Part shown: in pieces, positions 28,531 to 37,228 of the stretch
Layout of the letters: each line of letters begins with the position of its first letter
Numbering within the stretch: position 1 is the first letter of the stretch
Assembly: GCF_025290915.1 (NCBI RefSeq)
Contig: NZ_JAOCQE010000011.1
Location: 1-64,000, forward strand
Direction: 5' to 3'
Length of the DNA: 64,000 nucleotides
Source: Streptomyces sp. 15-116A
GTDB taxonomy: Bacteria; Actinomycetota; Actinomycetes; Streptomycetales; Streptomycetaceae
The notes under the pieces: generated by a model
Seen by the model: the letters and a program-made list of their open reading frames with translations, nothing else
What the model was told of the DNA's origin: nothing
Databases searched by the model: none
Program-made: the position numbers and the translations under genes

Positions 28531-28851
28531 TCAGCCCTCGAGCAAATCAACAACGTACTCGCGAGCCTCGGTCGACAATCCCAGAAGATCGATCTCTCGA
28601 AGGTGTGAGATATGCGTCACGCGAACATTTCCTGTTGACGTGAGCTCCGATATCGCGTGTAGCTGAGCTTCCAACGCCGCATGGTCCTTCTCGGACGCCG
28701 CTGTCGCTGCCAGGATCGTGGCGAGAGCGGCAGCTTCGGCCGCAGAGTAAGAGCTCAGCCAGTCAGTCACTTCATCCGCAGCACGCTCGCGTACGCGCGC
28801 CTCGGTATTCGTGATGTTACGAATCAGATCCAGGAACTCAGAAGCACCCAT
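28531..28851 (-). CDS. Candidate immunity protein for the Rhs toxin
   Basis: 106-aa acidic, mostly helical protein (SEFLDLIRNITNTEARVRE, ADEVTDWLSSYSAAEAAALA, VTHISHLREIDLLGLSTEA). It is encoded 20 bp after the toxin stop in the same direction, the canonical place for an immunity gene. I do not recognise a named family. Base composition is lower in GC than its surroundings, like the toxin tip. Immunity is inferred from position, size and charge. Confidence 0.68.
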   Translation of the reverse strand: MGASEFLDLIRNITNTEARVRERAADEVTDWLSSYSAAEAAALATILAATAASEKDHAALEAQLHAISELTSTGNVRVTHISHLREIDLLGLSTEAREYVVDLLEG

Positions 28852-28871
28852 GAGACTTCACCTGCTCAGAG

Positions 28872-31800
28872 CTAATAAGGAAGCACGAAGGAGATCGGCC
28901 ATGGAATATGCGTGTCATTGGCGGCATCCGGATTATAGTGTGGACTGTTCGGATTATGGACATTTCGGTGATGCAGGTTCCCCGCTTCGTCTTGATATTT
29001 ACCGCCGACGGATATTCGGTACACATCACCGCTGGCAGCGTTCGAACCCACTGGGGCGGTTCCGTCCTTGTCGTGGACTCGGAGTCGGACCGTGTTCCCT
29101 GTTTCAGGATCCGTCCACTTGTATTCAACGCCCTTCTGGGATCCGCCGTTGGGGTGCGGCTTGAGTACACGCATCTCGGCGTTGTCAGGGATGATGCTGA
29201 GAGGGTCGCGTCCCCTCAGGTCCCAGCCTCCGCCCTTGATACGGGGTGGGTAGGGGCTGAGTCCGAGAGGATCGGTCCACGTATGCGGGTTGTGAACGTA
29301 CGTGGAGGGATTGGGCGCGGGCTCGAGTCCGAGGGGGTCCGCGGACACATAGCGGGCTGTCTCGGGGTCGTAGTGGCGGAAGTAATTGTAATGAAGGCCG
29401 GTTTCTGGGTCGTAGTACTGGCCCGGAAAACGCAACGGGGTGTAAGCAGTGCTCTTCTCGGGCCACGCTGTGGCACCCCACAGGGCGCTGCGGGCTCGCC
29501 AGGCCAGGTGGCCATGCTCGTCGACGAGCTCGCTGGGCGTGCCGACCAGGTCGGTGATGATGGCAAAGAAGCGGGAGTCGATCTCGTCCTGCGGTGCCGT
29601 CGCCGCCGTGATGCGTTCTGTCTGAGCGATGGGGTGCAGGCCCCGGTGGTCCCAGGTGAGGGTGACCGGGTTCGGCAGGTCCGGTGACGTCGTGGTCTGC
29701 TCGCAGAGCGTCGTGCCGTCCCACGTGAAGTCCACGCGTTCGACCACTGCTTCGCCGTCGTCGCCCAGCCGGAGCTTGGCTGTGCGGCGACCCAGCGGGT
29801 CATAGGTGTAGCGCCAACGAGTACCGTCCGGAGTCGTCACCTGGATGAGGCGATCCTCGGCGTCCCACTCGTAGCGCCAGGTGTCCGGCTTGCGGGACAG
29901 GCGGGTCTTCTGTCGCAGGACGATGCGGCCCAGCGCGTCGTACTCGTAACGGACCCTGCCGGCGCGGGTGACACGGGTGCCTTCGTACGTGCGCTCACCG
30001 ATCGCATCCTGGCCTGGGTGGGTTGCCGGCCATGACGCGAAGGTCTGGTTGCCTGTCGCGTCGTAGGCGTACTTCTCCGTCCAGTTGGGGGCATGGACCG
30101 CCGTGACTCGGCCTGCCGCATCGAGGTTGAAGCGATGCTGACCGGAAAGGGCGTCCTCGATCCCCACCAAATTGCCGTCGGGGCGGTAGGCGTACGTCCG
30201 CTGCTTGATCAGACGGCCACTCGCAGTGCTGACCGCCTGGGTAGTCAGCCGCCCCTGGGAGTCATACGAGTGGGCCATTCCAAGGGCCTCACCGACGTGC
30301 CGCGCCAGTTCTCGGCCTGCCAGGTCGTGAGAAAAAGTGATGCTGCGGCCGGAGGCTATCAGTTGGACATGGTTGCCAGCTGCGTCATACGTCCAAGTGC
30401 TGGTCGCACCGCTGGGCGTGCTGCGACCAGTGCGGCGGCCGAGCTCGTCGTATGTGTACGTCACCGACCGGCCATTGACTGTCTCCTCGCGGAGTCGGCC
30501 CATGCCGTCACGGAGGAGCCACAGCGCCGTTTCCGGCCCTGTGGCCTGCGCCAACTGGCCCGTCGGGTCGTACGTGAACGTGGTGATCTGCCCGGCAGCC
30601 TCCTTTCGCACCACCTGGCCCAGTTCATTCCGCTCGAACGTGATCTGCTGGCCGATGGCGTTGGTGCGGCACTTCAGCAAGCCCGCCGCGTCGTACTCGT
30701 ACGTGACGGTGCGGCCGTCGAAGTCCGTCTCAGCGACCAGGTTGCCGACCGGGTCGAACTGGTACGTCCACGTCATTCCTTGCGGGTTTGAAACCTGCGC
30801 GAGACGCATCTCGGTGTCGTGTACGAATTCGAATCGGCTGCCGTCCGGGCCCGTGCGTGCCGACATCAGGTCGAAGTGCGTGTACTCGAAGCGGGAGACC
30901 GCACCCATCGCATCGGTGTGGCTGGTGCAATTGCCCTCGCCGTCGTAGGTCCACGACTCGATGGCTCCGTCCGGGGCGACGGACCGGGCCAGCTTGCCCT
31001 CGGTCGTCCACTCCAGGCGTGTCGTGGCTCCCGACGGGTCAGTGATCGAGGTCGCGCGGCCGAAGGGGTCCCATTCATACGCCGTGACTGCGCCGAGGGG
31101 ATCCGTGACGGCCACCGGCCGGCCAACCGCGTCGCACCTGAACACAGTGGTGTTGCCGACCGCATCCACGATGGACGTGGCATGGCCTGCCCGGTTGTAT
31201 GTCACGCGAGTGGTTGCACCGGATGGGTCCGTCACGGCGGTGCGGTTTCCGCGCTCGTCGTATTCCAGGCGCCATACGGCGCCGCCGGGAGCAGTCACCG
31301 CGGTGGGAAGATCCAGTTCGTTGTACTCGGCGATGGTCCGCTGGCCGTCAGGTCGGAGGACGGCTGTCACCTGCCCGGTAAAGCCGTAGATGTACCGAGT
31401 CGTGTGGCCGAGGGGGTCGGTGACTGCGGTCAGCCTGTGCTCGTCGTCCCACTCCTGGAGGGTCACCTGCCCCCTGGCGTCGGTGAGACGGATGAGGCGG
31501 AGCGCCTCGTTGTGCTCGTAGCGTGTGACGTGTCCCAGAGAGTCGGTGACCGTGGTCGTGCGGGTTGAGTCGTCGTATACGAGGGTGCCGGTCAGGAAGC
31601 CGTCGCTGCCCTCGGTGCGGATCACCCGGCCGCGTTCGTCATAGGTGTAGGCATACGTGGTGCCGTTGCGGTCGGTCCACGAGGTGATGCGCCCATCAAA
31701 GTCATACGTGTACCGCAGCCGCAGGCCCGAGGAGTTGATCTCCTCAGTCAGGTGGCCGTCCTCGTCATAGCCGAAGGTGACAAGGGTGATGCCGGGGGCA

Positions 31801-33272
31801 TCCGGGGCATCGGGGTCGACGAGACGCAGGCCTGTGATGCGGGGCAGGGACGGGTGGCGGTCGAGGACGAGGTGGTAGCCGCCTGAATGGACCACCGCAG
31901 TGGGGATGTCGCCGCCGTCGGCGTAGGCGATGGTGATGCGGTTGCCGTTGCGGTCCTGGATGTGCTGCAGTGGCAGATCGACCGCCGTGTCGTCGGCTGC
32001 CGTGACCGGGCTGTGGAAGACACGGGTCAGGCCGGTGTCAGGGTCGCTGATGCGGATGGCACCGTCGGTCTCGTCGTCCCAGGACAGGGCCAGGCGGGAG
32101 CCGGGGGTTTCCGGACGGACGGGGTCATTGGTCTCCGGGTCTGGGAGCGGGAAACAGATGCGGGCGCCGTCCGCGGCCGCGTACACCAAGCCCTCGTCGT
32201 CCGCCTGCACGCGCTGATCCAGGGTCGACGCCCAGGACGGGCCGAACCATCCGCCCCAGCGATAGGAGGAGATGTGAGTGCGCTCCAGGACCAGCGGCAG
32301 GATGCCGGGGAGTTCGACGTCCGCGCGAGGCAGGGCCATGTCGCCGGTGGCCACGTCGATGGGGTCCCGCACGAACGTCTTGATCGCGTTGCGGATCGAC
32401 GCAGGCAGCTTATTGAAGCCGGGTCGCATCGAGAGGCGCTCAAAGGTGGCGCAGTTCAGCTTCAGGCCCTTGCTGAGCTTCGCCAACTCGGCCGGTTTGA
32501 GTGCCTTGAGTCCCTTGCCCAGGGCCTTGCCGAGCACACCGAAGCCCACGCCCAGCAGGGCGCCTTCGGTGAGCAGGCCGGCCAGCTTGTCCGGGTCCTT
32601 GAACGCGGCCGGGTCCCGCAGCAGCGTGTCGAACGCCGCGAACTGCGCGCCCGTCTTTGCCATCCTGGCCGCGGCGGCCACTCCGCGGATCTCCTTCAGC
32701 GCCTTCAGCGCCCGCTCGACCGCCCGGATGGTCTCCATGACGGTACGGATCGCCTTGGCGAGGGTCGTGCCCTCCTTCTCGATCCGCGCCACCAGCGCCA
32801 CGACCTTCGCCGCCCGCTGCCCGGCCATGAGCGACGACACCACCGCGGAGGCACCGCCGGTGAGCACGGACAGGGCCAGGCCGGCGATCTCGAACTCGGC
32901 GATCTCCACCAGCAGCACGCCGATCTCGGTGAGCAGCTCGTGCGCGGTGTCGGCGAAGTCGTCCAGCGCCTTGGCGCCCTCGCGCAGCCCGTCCGCCATC
33001 TCGGTGGCCTGCTTACGGGCCGTCTTGGAGCGCTTGTGGAACGCTTTGGCGGCCTTGCCCTCCCACTCCACCCCCGCCAGCGCCTTGCCCGCCGCCTCCG
33101 CCGCCTCGTCCAGACCGGTGGCCAGATGCCGCCACTTCTTGGCGATCTCCCGTATCCCGTCCGGGTCCACCGCCGGATCGGATATGCCCAGAAACTCCAG
33201 ACCCTGGGCGATGTTGTCGCCCATCATGTGGTTGAACTTGTTGATGTAGTGCAGGGGGTTGAGGTCGACCAC
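28872..33272 (-). CDS. Rhs-repeat polymorphic toxin with WXG-like N terminus
   Basis: 1466 aa. Residues 1-130 are a helical WXG100-like segment (VEWEGKAAKAFHKRSKTARKQA), then hydrophobic helices, then the Rhs entry motif DVATGDMALPRADVELPG near 303. About 30 YD-repeats (such as YEYDAAGLLKCRTNAIGQ) fill 420-1200. The core ends with RFPGQYYDPETGLHYNYFR and DPLGL near 1335. The final ~125 residues (GWDLRGRDPLSIIPDNAEMR, GGSQKGVEYKWTDPETGN, KDGTAPVGSNAASGDVYRI) resemble polymorphic toxin type 30. No signal peptide; the WXG start suggests ESX/T7-type export. The Rhs barrel should enclose the toxin until delivery. Confidence 0.88.
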   Translation of the reverse strand: MVDLNPLHYINKFNHMMGDNIAQGLEFLGISDPAVDPDGIREIAKKWRHLATGLDEAAEAAGKALAGVEWEGKAAKAFHKRSKTARKQATEMADGLREGAKALDDFADTAHELLTEIGVLLVEIAEFEIAGLALSVLTGGASAVVSSLMAGQRAAKVVALVARIEKEGTTLAKAIRTVMETIRAVERALKALKEIRGVAAAARMAKTGAQFAAFDTLLRDPAAFKDPDKLAGLLTEGALLGVGFGVLGKALGKGLKALKPAELAKLSKGLKLNCATFERLSMRPGFNKLPASIRNAIKTFVRDPIDVATGDMALPRADVELPGILPLVLERTHISSYRWGGWFGPSWASTLDQRVQADDEGLVYAAADGARICFPLPDPETNDPVRPETPGSRLALSWDDETDGAIRISDPDTGLTRVFHSPVTAADDTAVDLPLQHIQDRNGNRITIAYADGGDIPTAVVHSGGYHLVLDRHPSLPRITGLRLVDPDAPDAPGITLVTFGYDEDGHLTEEINSSGLRLRYTYDFDGRITSWTDRNGTTYAYTYDERGRVIRTEGSDGFLTGTLVYDDSTRTTTVTDSLGHVTRYEHNEALRLIRLTDARGQVTLQEWDDEHRLTAVTDPLGHTTRYIYGFTGQVTAVLRPDGQRTIAEYNELDLPTAVTAPGGAVWRLEYDERGNRTAVTDPSGATTRVTYNRAGHATSIVDAVGNTTVFRCDAVGRPVAVTDPLGAVTAYEWDPFGRATSITDPSGATTRLEWTTEGKLARSVAPDGAIESWTYDGEGNCTSHTDAMGAVSRFEYTHFDLMSARTGPDGSRFEFVHDTEMRLAQVSNPQGMTWTYQFDPVGNLVAETDFDGRTVTYEYDAAGLLKCRTNAIGQQITFERNELGQVVRKEAAGQITTFTYDPTGQLAQATGPETALWLLRDGMGRLREETVNGRSVTYTYDELGRRTGRSTPSGATSTWTYDAAGNHVQLIASGRSITFSHDLAGRELARHVGEALGMAHSYDSQGRLTTQAVSTASGRLIKQRTYAYRPDGNLVGIEDALSGQHRFNLDAAGRVTAVHAPNWTEKYAYDATGNQTFASWPATHPGQDAIGERTYEGTRVTRAGRVRYEYDALGRIVLRQKTRLSRKPDTWRYEWDAEDRLIQVTTPDGTRWRYTYDPLGRRTAKLRLGDDGEAVVERVDFTWDGTTLCEQTTTSPDLPNPVTLTWDHRGLHPIAQTERITAATAPQDEIDSRFFAIITDLVGTPSELVDEHGHLAWRARSALWGATAWPEKSTAYTPLRFPGQYYDPETGLHYNYFRHYDPETARYVSADPLGLEPAPNPSTYVHNPHTWTDPLGLSPYPPRIKGGGWDLRGRDPLSIIPDNAEMRVLKPHPNGGSQKGVEYKWTDPETGNTVRLRVHDKDGTAPVGSNAASGDVYRISVGGKYQDEAGNLHHRNVHNPNSPHYNPDAANDTHIPWPISFVLPY

Positions 33273-33279
33273 GCCCGGC

Positions 33280-33591
33280 TCAGCCCTTCTTGCCGCGCGC
33301 CTGCGCCGTCAGCAGGAGGTCCAGCAGGTCGAAGGCATCGGACACCTCACCGATCAGCTTCGCCTCCGCCTCCCACTCCTCGTCCAGCTCCTTGGTGAGC
33401 TTCGCCAGGGTGGTCATGCCCTCCTCGATCTCACCCTTCGCGCCCAGGAGGGACCCGAGGGCGCCGAGCGCGGACAGGTCGTGCGAGGCGGCCTTGAACT
33501 CCTGCAACGGCTTCGCCGTGTGCTGCCCCACCTTCCGCAGCCCCGAGGCCGCCTTGTGCAGCGACGCCGCTTCCTTCCGCAAGTCCGACAC
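33280..33591 (-). CDS. Small helical protein upstream of the Rhs toxin (WXG100-like partner or chaperone)
   Basis: 103 aa, almost all predicted helix (LHKAASGLRKVGQHTAKPL, MTTLAKLTKELDEEWEAEAKL), about the size of a WXG100 protein but without a clear WxG turn. GTG start at 33591. It is 7 bp before the toxin gene. Proteins in this position commonly pair with the N-terminal helices of the effector for export; that role is inferred here. Confidence 0.72.
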   Translation of the reverse strand: MSDLRKEAASLHKAASGLRKVGQHTAKPLQEFKAASHDLSALGALGSLLGAKGEIEEGMTTLAKLTKELDEEWEAEAKLIGEVSDAFDLLDLLLTAQARGKKG

Positions 33592-33707
33592 GATGCCCTA
33601 CCCCCGTACTTCACTCTGTGCACATGCCAACCCAAGGGACCCTAGGCGGGCCGGTTCCAGAGCGGGCAATGCGTGGTTCATGGAAACGTAAAGAGCGCTC
33701 CGGCTCT

Positions 33708-34784
33708 TCAACGGTTGACGGACTGGATCTCCTGGACGTTCATGTCCTGCGTGGTCTCGAAGGTCCCGTGCGGGAGATCGCCCGTCGCGCCGTCCGTGCC
33801 CTCCCAGGAGATCTGCCAGGTGATCGACGCCTTCAACTGGTACGGCTTGCCCTCGCTGGCGCGGAGGTAGCGGATGCCGCACGGCGGGGTCTTGTCGGCG
33901 TCACCCTTGGTGTACGGGGTGCCGATCGAGCCGTCGTCGTTGATCGTGCAGTCACCGGAGGCAGGGTAGGTCTCGGCGTCGTCCGTGCCCGGATCGAGGT
34001 GCAGGGCGACGGGCTTGGCGGTGGTCTCCGCCCACAGTCCCGTGTTCGGCAGCTCCGCGCGGACCGTGACCTCCTTGAAGGTGCCCTTGTCCAGCCACAC
34101 CCACGTGGGCAGGTTCACGGTCGATCTGGCCGCCGGCTTCAGCTCGATCTCGGTATCAGGTACACGGATCTTGTCGTACGCGTAGGCGGCGAGGACGTCA
34201 GGGGTGGGGGCGTTGGGATCGTCGGGGATCGTGCCGGCGTTCTGCCAGAACATGACGCGATCGCAGTCCCACGCCCTGATGTCCTCTTCGTGGCCGGGCC
34301 GGACGACACTGCGCCAGAACATGCCGTCCTTGCCGAGGTTGTAGTTCTTGTAGCCGTCCTCGGCCTTGGCCTTCTCGTACTGATCCACGAACAGGTCGCT
34401 GTTCCAGAAGAGGTGAGCGTTGACCGCGCCCAGTCCCCCCGTCTTCTTCAACCGCTCCACACCGGCCTTGAGTTGCTCCGGCGTCATGACCGGCTCGTAC
34501 CAGCACGCCGGTGGTTCCCAGTTGGGATCCACGGACGCCAGCTCCCCTGTCGACGCCTGGGCAGTACCTCCGTCGGAGTGCTTGATGGTGATCCGGGACT
34601 GGGAGACGCTCGCCATCAGATCCTTGCCACTGGCCGAGCCCGCAGCTTCGGTGCCCGAGCCGCCGGGCGGCCCTGCCGCCTCGCCCTGGTCCTCGCCGTA
34701 CGCGAACGCCGTGGACGGCGTGATCAGCGCAGCAGCCACCACAGCCGCAGCAGTCAGGCTCACGGCACAGACGCGACGCTTCAC
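33708..34784 (-). CDS. Secreted protein of the toxin locus, function unknown
   Basis: 358-aa exported protein with a signal peptide (residues 1-28, ending TAFAYG). The mature part has ITIKHSDGGTAQASTG, paired cysteines, and a long beta-rich region (VNLPTWVWLDKGTFKEVTVRAEL, ITWQISWEG). Its ATG overlaps the lipoprotein stop (ATGA). Similar secreted protein plus lipoprotein pairs precede large streptomycete polymorphic toxin genes. A role at the cell surface in toxin release is possible; no enzyme motif is visible. Confidence 0.75.
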   Translation of the reverse strand: MKRRVCAVSLTAAAVVAAALITPSTAFAYGEDQGEAAGPPGGSGTEAAGSASGKDLMASVSQSRITIKHSDGGTAQASTGELASVDPNWEPPACWYEPVMTPEQLKAGVERLKKTGGLGAVNAHLFWNSDLFVDQYEKAKAEDGYKNYNLGKDGMFWRSVVRPGHEEDIRAWDCDRVMFWQNAGTIPDDPNAPTPDVLAAYAYDKIRVPDTEIELKPAARSTVNLPTWVWLDKGTFKEVTVRAELPNTGLWAETTAKPVALHLDPGTDDAETYPASGDCTINDDGSIGTPYTKGDADKTPPCGIRYLRASEGKPYQLKASITWQISWEGTDGATGDLPHGTFETTQDMNVQEIQSVNR

Positions 34785-35422
34785 CGGCAGCCGCCCCGCC
34801 TCGTCGTGACCGTCGTCGTCTTCCAGACCCCGCCGTCCTCCTTGCGCAACTTGGTCTGGTAGAGCACGAACGCGTCATCGGCCGGCGTCTTCGTCACCTC
34901 GCCCGTCTTGAGGTTCTTGGTGGAGCCCTTGCCCTCGTCCACGCAGTAGAAAAGCGTGCCTGAGCCATCCGGGCTGATACGTACCTGCGGGTCGAAGGCC
35001 CGGCCCTTGCCGACAAGGGTCAGGTCCTCGTCAACCAGTCCCTTGACCCATTTCTGCGCCGTGGTCAGGGCCGTGCCTTCGTTGTAGAAGGCGATGTAGT
35101 CCGCGTTCGGGTTCTGATCGGTGACACCGGCGTAGGTGCCCAGCAGGCGCTCCCTGCCGTCGTCCATGACGGCCTGCAACCTCGGGTCGCTGTTGGTCCA
35201 GCCTTCGAAGCTCACCTGGAAACTCGCGGGCAACTTGATCGTCGGGCGTTTGACACCCGACGCCGCCGAAGCGGACGCCGACGGGCTGCTGCTCGCTCCC
35301 GTGTCCGCGCCCTTGATCCCGTCCGGGGAGGAGTCGTCTCCCCCTCCCGGACCGCAGGCGGTGAGCAGGAGGACCGCCGATGCGATGAGCGCGGCGGCAG
35401 GGGGAAGGGTACGGCGTTGCAC
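34781..35422 (-). CDS. Lipoprotein of the toxin locus
   Basis: 213-aa lipoprotein with lipobox LLTACG near residues 19-23, a Ser/Asp/Gly-rich tether (GGGDDSSPDG...SSSPSASASAASG), and a folded domain (SFEGWTNSDPRLQAVMDDGRERL, DYIAFYNEG, FDPQVRISPDGSGTLFYCVD) resembling small NTF2-like or membrane-associated domains. Its stop overlaps the secreted protein's start, making this the first gene of the toxin operon. Confidence 0.78.
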   Translation of the reverse strand: MQRRTLPPAAALIASAVLLLTACGPGGGDDSSPDGIKGADTGASSSPSASASAASGVKRPTIKLPASFQVSFEGWTNSDPRLQAVMDDGRERLLGTYAGVTDQNPNADYIAFYNEGTALTTAQKWVKGLVDEDLTLVGKGRAFDPQVRISPDGSGTLFYCVDEGKGSTKNLKTGEVTKTPADDAFVLYQTKLRKEDGGVWKTTTVTTRRGGCR

Positions 35423-35513
35423 TGCTGGCTCCCGGTGGGGCGAGGGCTGTTGCTAAGCACCTGACGGCACTTGTGAGGATCATGATTTCATCGCTCGGTA
35501 CTCGGCTCCGATG

Positions 35514-35559
35514 GGGGCGGGCACAAACCCCGGCATAAGGTATGGTTCGGGCCCGCCCC
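35514..35559 (-). terminator. Hairpin terminator after ridA-like gene
   Basis: GGGGCGGGC / GCCCGCCCC, perfect 9-bp stem with a 28-nt loop, between the RidA-like stop (35565) and the lipoprotein start (35422). It isolates the toxin operon from upstream transcription. Confidence 0.6.
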
Positions 35560-35564
35560 GCGGT

Positions 35565-35966
35565 TCATGCCGCTGCCGTGCCCTCGAGTTCCACCATCAG
35601 CGTCGGGACGGCCAGGCGCGTCACCCCCAGCATCGTGCTGGTCGGGGCCGCCCCCGCCGCTCCCAAGCGGGCCGCCAGTACGTCGTAGTGCTGGAAGAGC
35701 AGATCCACGTCGGTCGTGTAGACGTTGAGGCGGACCAGGTTCGCCAGGGACATACCGGCCTCATCCAGCACCGCCTCAAGGTTGGCGAGGCTCAGCGCCA
35801 GCTGTGCCTCCATGTCGCCGTCGTGCTGGGGCTTGCCGTCCTCGCTCATCGCCGTCTGTCCCGAGATGTACAGGGTCCGGGTGTGGCCGGAGACGACCTC
35901 GCCCTGGTTGAAGCCCAGTTCCGTCGACCACGGCCACGGGTTGACCGCCGTTCGTTCTACTGCCAC
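35565..35966 (-). CDS. RidA family protein (YjgF/UK114)
   Basis: 133 aa. Family hallmarks: NQGEVVSGHTRTLYISGQTA, HDGDMEAQLALSLANLEAVL, LVRLNVYTTDVDLL, TMLGVTRLAVPTLMVELEGTA. RidA relatives deaminate reactive enamine/imine metabolites. The GTG at 35966 was chosen because GGAG lies about 6 nt before it; a longer frame to 36026 would overlap the probable operator region. It is divergent from a WYL regulator. Confidence 0.87.
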   Translation of the reverse strand: MAVERTAVNPWPWSTELGFNQGEVVSGHTRTLYISGQTAMSEDGKPQHDGDMEAQLALSLANLEAVLDEAGMSLANLVRLNVYTTDVDLLFQHYDVLAARLGAAGAAPTSTMLGVTRLAVPTLMVELEGTAAA

Positions 35967-36017
35967 GTCAGCTCCATTCGCGTCATGGGGAGTTGTGCTG
36001 ACGAGCCTCGCAAGAAA

Positions 36018-36038
36018 ACATGACACCCTCGGTCACGT
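36018..36038. promoter_or_regulatory. Candidate operator between ridA-like and WYL genes
   Basis: ACATGAC (36018-36024) and GTCACGT (36032-36038) form 7-bp arms with one mismatch, immediately upstream of the WYL gene start at 36058. TGAC/GTCA-type inverted repeats are typical of YafY-like regulators; autoregulation is inferred. Confidence 0.4.
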
Positions 36039-36057
36039 ATCTCGATAGAGTTTTCGG

Positions 36058-37041
36058 ATGCGTGCCGACCGTCTGGTCTCCCTCGTGCTGCTGTTGCGTC
36101 AGCGCGGGCAGCTGACCGCGGCCACCCTGGCCCGCGAGTTGGAGGTGTCCACCCGCACCGTGCTGCGCGACATCGAGGCGCTGTCCGCGGCCGGCGTCCC
36201 GGTCTACGCCGAACGCGGACGGCACGGCGGTTTCGCCCTGTCGCCCGGCTTCCGGACCGAACTGACCGGGCTCAATCATGACGAGACCCTTGCCCTGCTG
36301 ACCGCCGCCGGATCAGGGCGCGGTGAGCAGGTGTTCGGCCTCGGCTCGGCGCTCGCCTCGGCCATGCGGAAGGTCGTCGACGCGCTGCCCGCAACCCACC
36401 GTGCCACCGCGAGCGACGCGGCCCAGCGCTTCCTCGTCGAGCCGGAGACGGACCTGCTCTCACGTCGGCTCGTCACCGAGGAGGTGTCCGCCTCCGTCAT
36501 GGCCGAGGTACGGCGCGCGGTGCTCGCCGGGCATAAGCTGCGCATCCGTTACGCCGCCACCGGGCAGGCCCCGCGCTGGCGCACCGTGGACCCGATCGGC
36601 CTCGTCACCGTACGCGACCGCCCCTACCTGCTCGCCACGAGAGCAGGGGCGGACCGCACCTACCGCCTCTCGCGCATGCAGGCCGCCGAGGAACTCCCCG
36701 AACCGGCCGAGCGCCCCGACCGTGTCGACCTGGACCGCATCTGGCGGGAACGGTCCGCGGAGTTCCTCTCCTCCGGCGACCACCTCACCGTGCTGGTGCG
36801 GGTGAACCCGGCACGGCGGGAGGAGTTGCTGAACACCGCGCTGGCCGTCCGCGCCGAGCAACCCGACGAAGAACCCGATGCGGACGGCCGGCTGCGCCTG
36901 GAGCTGACCTTCCAGGACGCACGGCACGCCGAATGGGCACTGTGGCAGCTCGGCACGGACGCGGAAGCCATCGCCCCGCAGTCCCTGCGTACCTCGCTGC
37001 GCGACCGCGCCGCCGCGCTGGCAGCCCACTACGCGGACTGA
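36058..37041 (+). CDS. WYL-domain transcriptional regulator (YafY-like)
   Basis: 327 aa. The N-terminal HTH (LVLLLRQRGQLTAATLARELEVS...LRDIEALSAAGVPVY) is followed by the WYL region (LRIRYAATGQAPRWRTVDPIG, RPYLLATRAGADRTYRLSRM), where the WYL triplet itself reads PYL, and a C-terminal WCX-type extension. It should sense a ligand and regulate the divergent RidA-like gene. Confidence 0.87.
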   Translation: MRADRLVSLVLLLRQRGQLTAATLARELEVSTRTVLRDIEALSAAGVPVYAERGRHGGFALSPGFRTELTGLNHDETLALLTAAGSGRGEQVFGLGSALASAMRKVVDALPATHRATASDAAQRFLVEPETDLLSRRLVTEEVSASVMAEVRRAVLAGHKLRIRYAATGQAPRWRTVDPIGLVTVRDRPYLLATRAGADRTYRLSRMQAAEELPEPAERPDRVDLDRIWRERSAEFLSSGDHLTVLVRVNPARREELLNTALAVRAEQPDEEPDADGRLRLELTFQDARHAEWALWQLGTDAEAIAPQSLRTSLRDRAAALAAHYAD

Positions 37042-37228
37042 CGCATCACGCAGACCCGCACCATCACGCAGACCGCAGATTCACACGGCCCCGGTGACAC
37101 CCAGACCGCAGCATCACACGGCCCCCGGCGTCACGCAGACCGCAGATCGCAGACCCGCAGATCCGCAGACCGCACCATCACACGGCCCCGGCATCACACG
37201 CTCCCCGGCAGCACCCAACCTGCACCCC
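37042..37228. repeat. Degenerate short repeats, CATCACACGGCCCC / CGCAGACCGCAGAT type
   Basis: Between the WYL gene and the FAH gene, segments such as CACCATCACGCAGACCGC, GCATCACACGGCCCC and CCGCAGATC recur in shuffled order with small changes. No coding sense. It looks like an expanded simple sequence. Confidence 0.6.

Noticed and set aside
31887..33398. Plus-strand open frame opposite the Rhs gene
   Set aside because: Antisense shadow of the Rhs coding region, low-complexity Gly/Arg/Val/His.
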